Shown here piece by piece: positions 43,096-43,507 of a stretch of DNA of 43,507 nucleotides. Both the position numbers and the translations under genes were made by a program. The stretch lies in the NCBI GenBank assembly GCA_013289395.1, contig JABCZY010000005.1, positions 1 to 43,507 of the forward strand, given 5' to 3'. This DNA comes from Bacteroidota bacterium. Lineage in GTDB: Bacteria > Bacteroidota > Bacteroidia > JABEUT01. The notes below the pieces were generated by a model, which made no database searches, was not told the origin of the DNA, and saw only the letters and a list, made by a program, of their open reading frames with translations. Every line of letters starts with the position of its first letter. The stretch's first letter is position 1.

Positions 43096-43507
43096 TTAAG
43101 GGTAATATTCTATTACTCTCTCTCCTATCCTTATGGCTTTCCCATTCTCAAAAGCAATTGATTTAAGCCAATTACCTTCTTTATCATTATTATAGTATTT
43201 GAAAGTAGTTCTGGAAATTAAACTGTCTTTTAAAGAAAACCGATTTATCTCAACTGAATTACCATTTTTATCATGTTTGAAAGTGGTCCTATTTGGAGAT
43301 ATACCATAATCAGTGTATTCCACAACCATATTATTATTATCATATTTTGTTGTTGTCCTTCCATGTGCTGGGGCCTGAACTTCGTAATTTACCGCTTCTC
43401 TAGCATAACTATTTTCTTCAATAACATTACCTCTACTATCACATTTTAGAGAATCATATCTTGTAATGCGCCCAGTGTTATCAAACCATTTATATCCTAC
43501 TATATTA
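43096..43507 (-). CDS. YD-repeat-like protein, 5' end beyond the window
   Basis: The frame is open from the stop at 43096 to the window edge, giving 136 codons plus one partial; the Met at 43329 is internal. The visible part carries several related units with K.D..GN or KYDNN, for example RTTFKHDKNGNSVE, SRTTFKYYNNDKEGN and GRTTTKYDNNN, resembling the YD/RHS-like repeats found in Bacteroidota surface proteins. It ends GERVIEYYP. Function is not known, and the N-terminus (signal peptide) is out of view. Confidence 0.6.
   Translation of the reverse strand, partial: NIVGYKWFDNTGRITRYDSLKCDSRGNVIEENSYAREAVNYEVQAPAHGRTTTKYDNNNMVVEYTDYGISPNRTTFKHDKNGNSVEINRFSLKDSLISRTTFKYYNNDKEGNWLKSIAFENGKAIRIGERVIEYYP

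Overview
The window looks like a chromosome segment from a Bacteroidota bacterium, probably near Chitinophagales. Three things point there. Several secreted proteins end in type IX secretion sorting domains (type A, and one type B 'gliding motility-associated' end). Starts are preceded by the Bacteroidota -7 box TAnnTTTG rather than Shine-Dalgarno sites. Gene pairings such as recF with a DUF721 protein, and nrnA with a GldI-like FKBP lipoprotein, are typical of the phylum. Base composition is moderately AT-rich and looks even throughout. I see no prophage, insertion sequence or CRISPR array.

Layout. 1-5355 (+): rod-shape operon mreB (5' cut by the window)-mreC-mreD-mrdA-rodA, the last four with overlapping stop/start codons. 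5455-7249: a small haem-c lipoprotein and a secreted purple-acid-phosphatase-like enzyme. 7250-7726: gene-free, carrying dispersed palindromic repeats. 7727-10339 (-): NmrA-like protein, SDR and AraC regulator. 10582-11753 (-): small membrane protein and PanE-like reductase. 11941-15498 (-): DUF423, M32 carboxypeptidase and pckA. 15666-19002 (+): large type-B-sorted PKD protein, recF, DciA-like DUF721.

18999-25605 looks like one signalling and surface-protein locus: a hybrid histidine kinase without an Hpt domain, two type IX-exported proteins, and a divergent LytTR response regulator followed by a free Hpt protein. Upstream of both exported-protein genes lies the same 37-bp element, a pair of direct repeats with a 21-bp period, 27 nt from matching -7-like boxes. 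This is how LytTR-family sites are built. I propose a local phosphorelay (kinase to Hpt to LytTR regulator) driving the two exported proteins and possibly the regulator itself.

25644-31919: ndk, nrnA, GldI-like PPIase, and a leftward sppA-purE-capD-like group. 32011-33492: secreted phospholipase-D-like protein. 33751-35067: an odd protein made of three tandem transposase-type HTH modules. 35187-40729 (-): probable operon of a family-5 solute-binding lipoprotein, a TonB-dependent receptor, and two paralogous small membrane-anchored proteins (one on each side of the receptor) ending in a conserved GIWHPP..C tail. I do not recognise that family. 40929-43507: an exported protein, methylmalonyl-CoA epimerase, YihX-like phosphatase, a CAT-anticodon tRNA with a perfect terminator, an inverted 25-bp copy of the tRNA's 5' half, and a YD-repeat-like protein cut by the window end.
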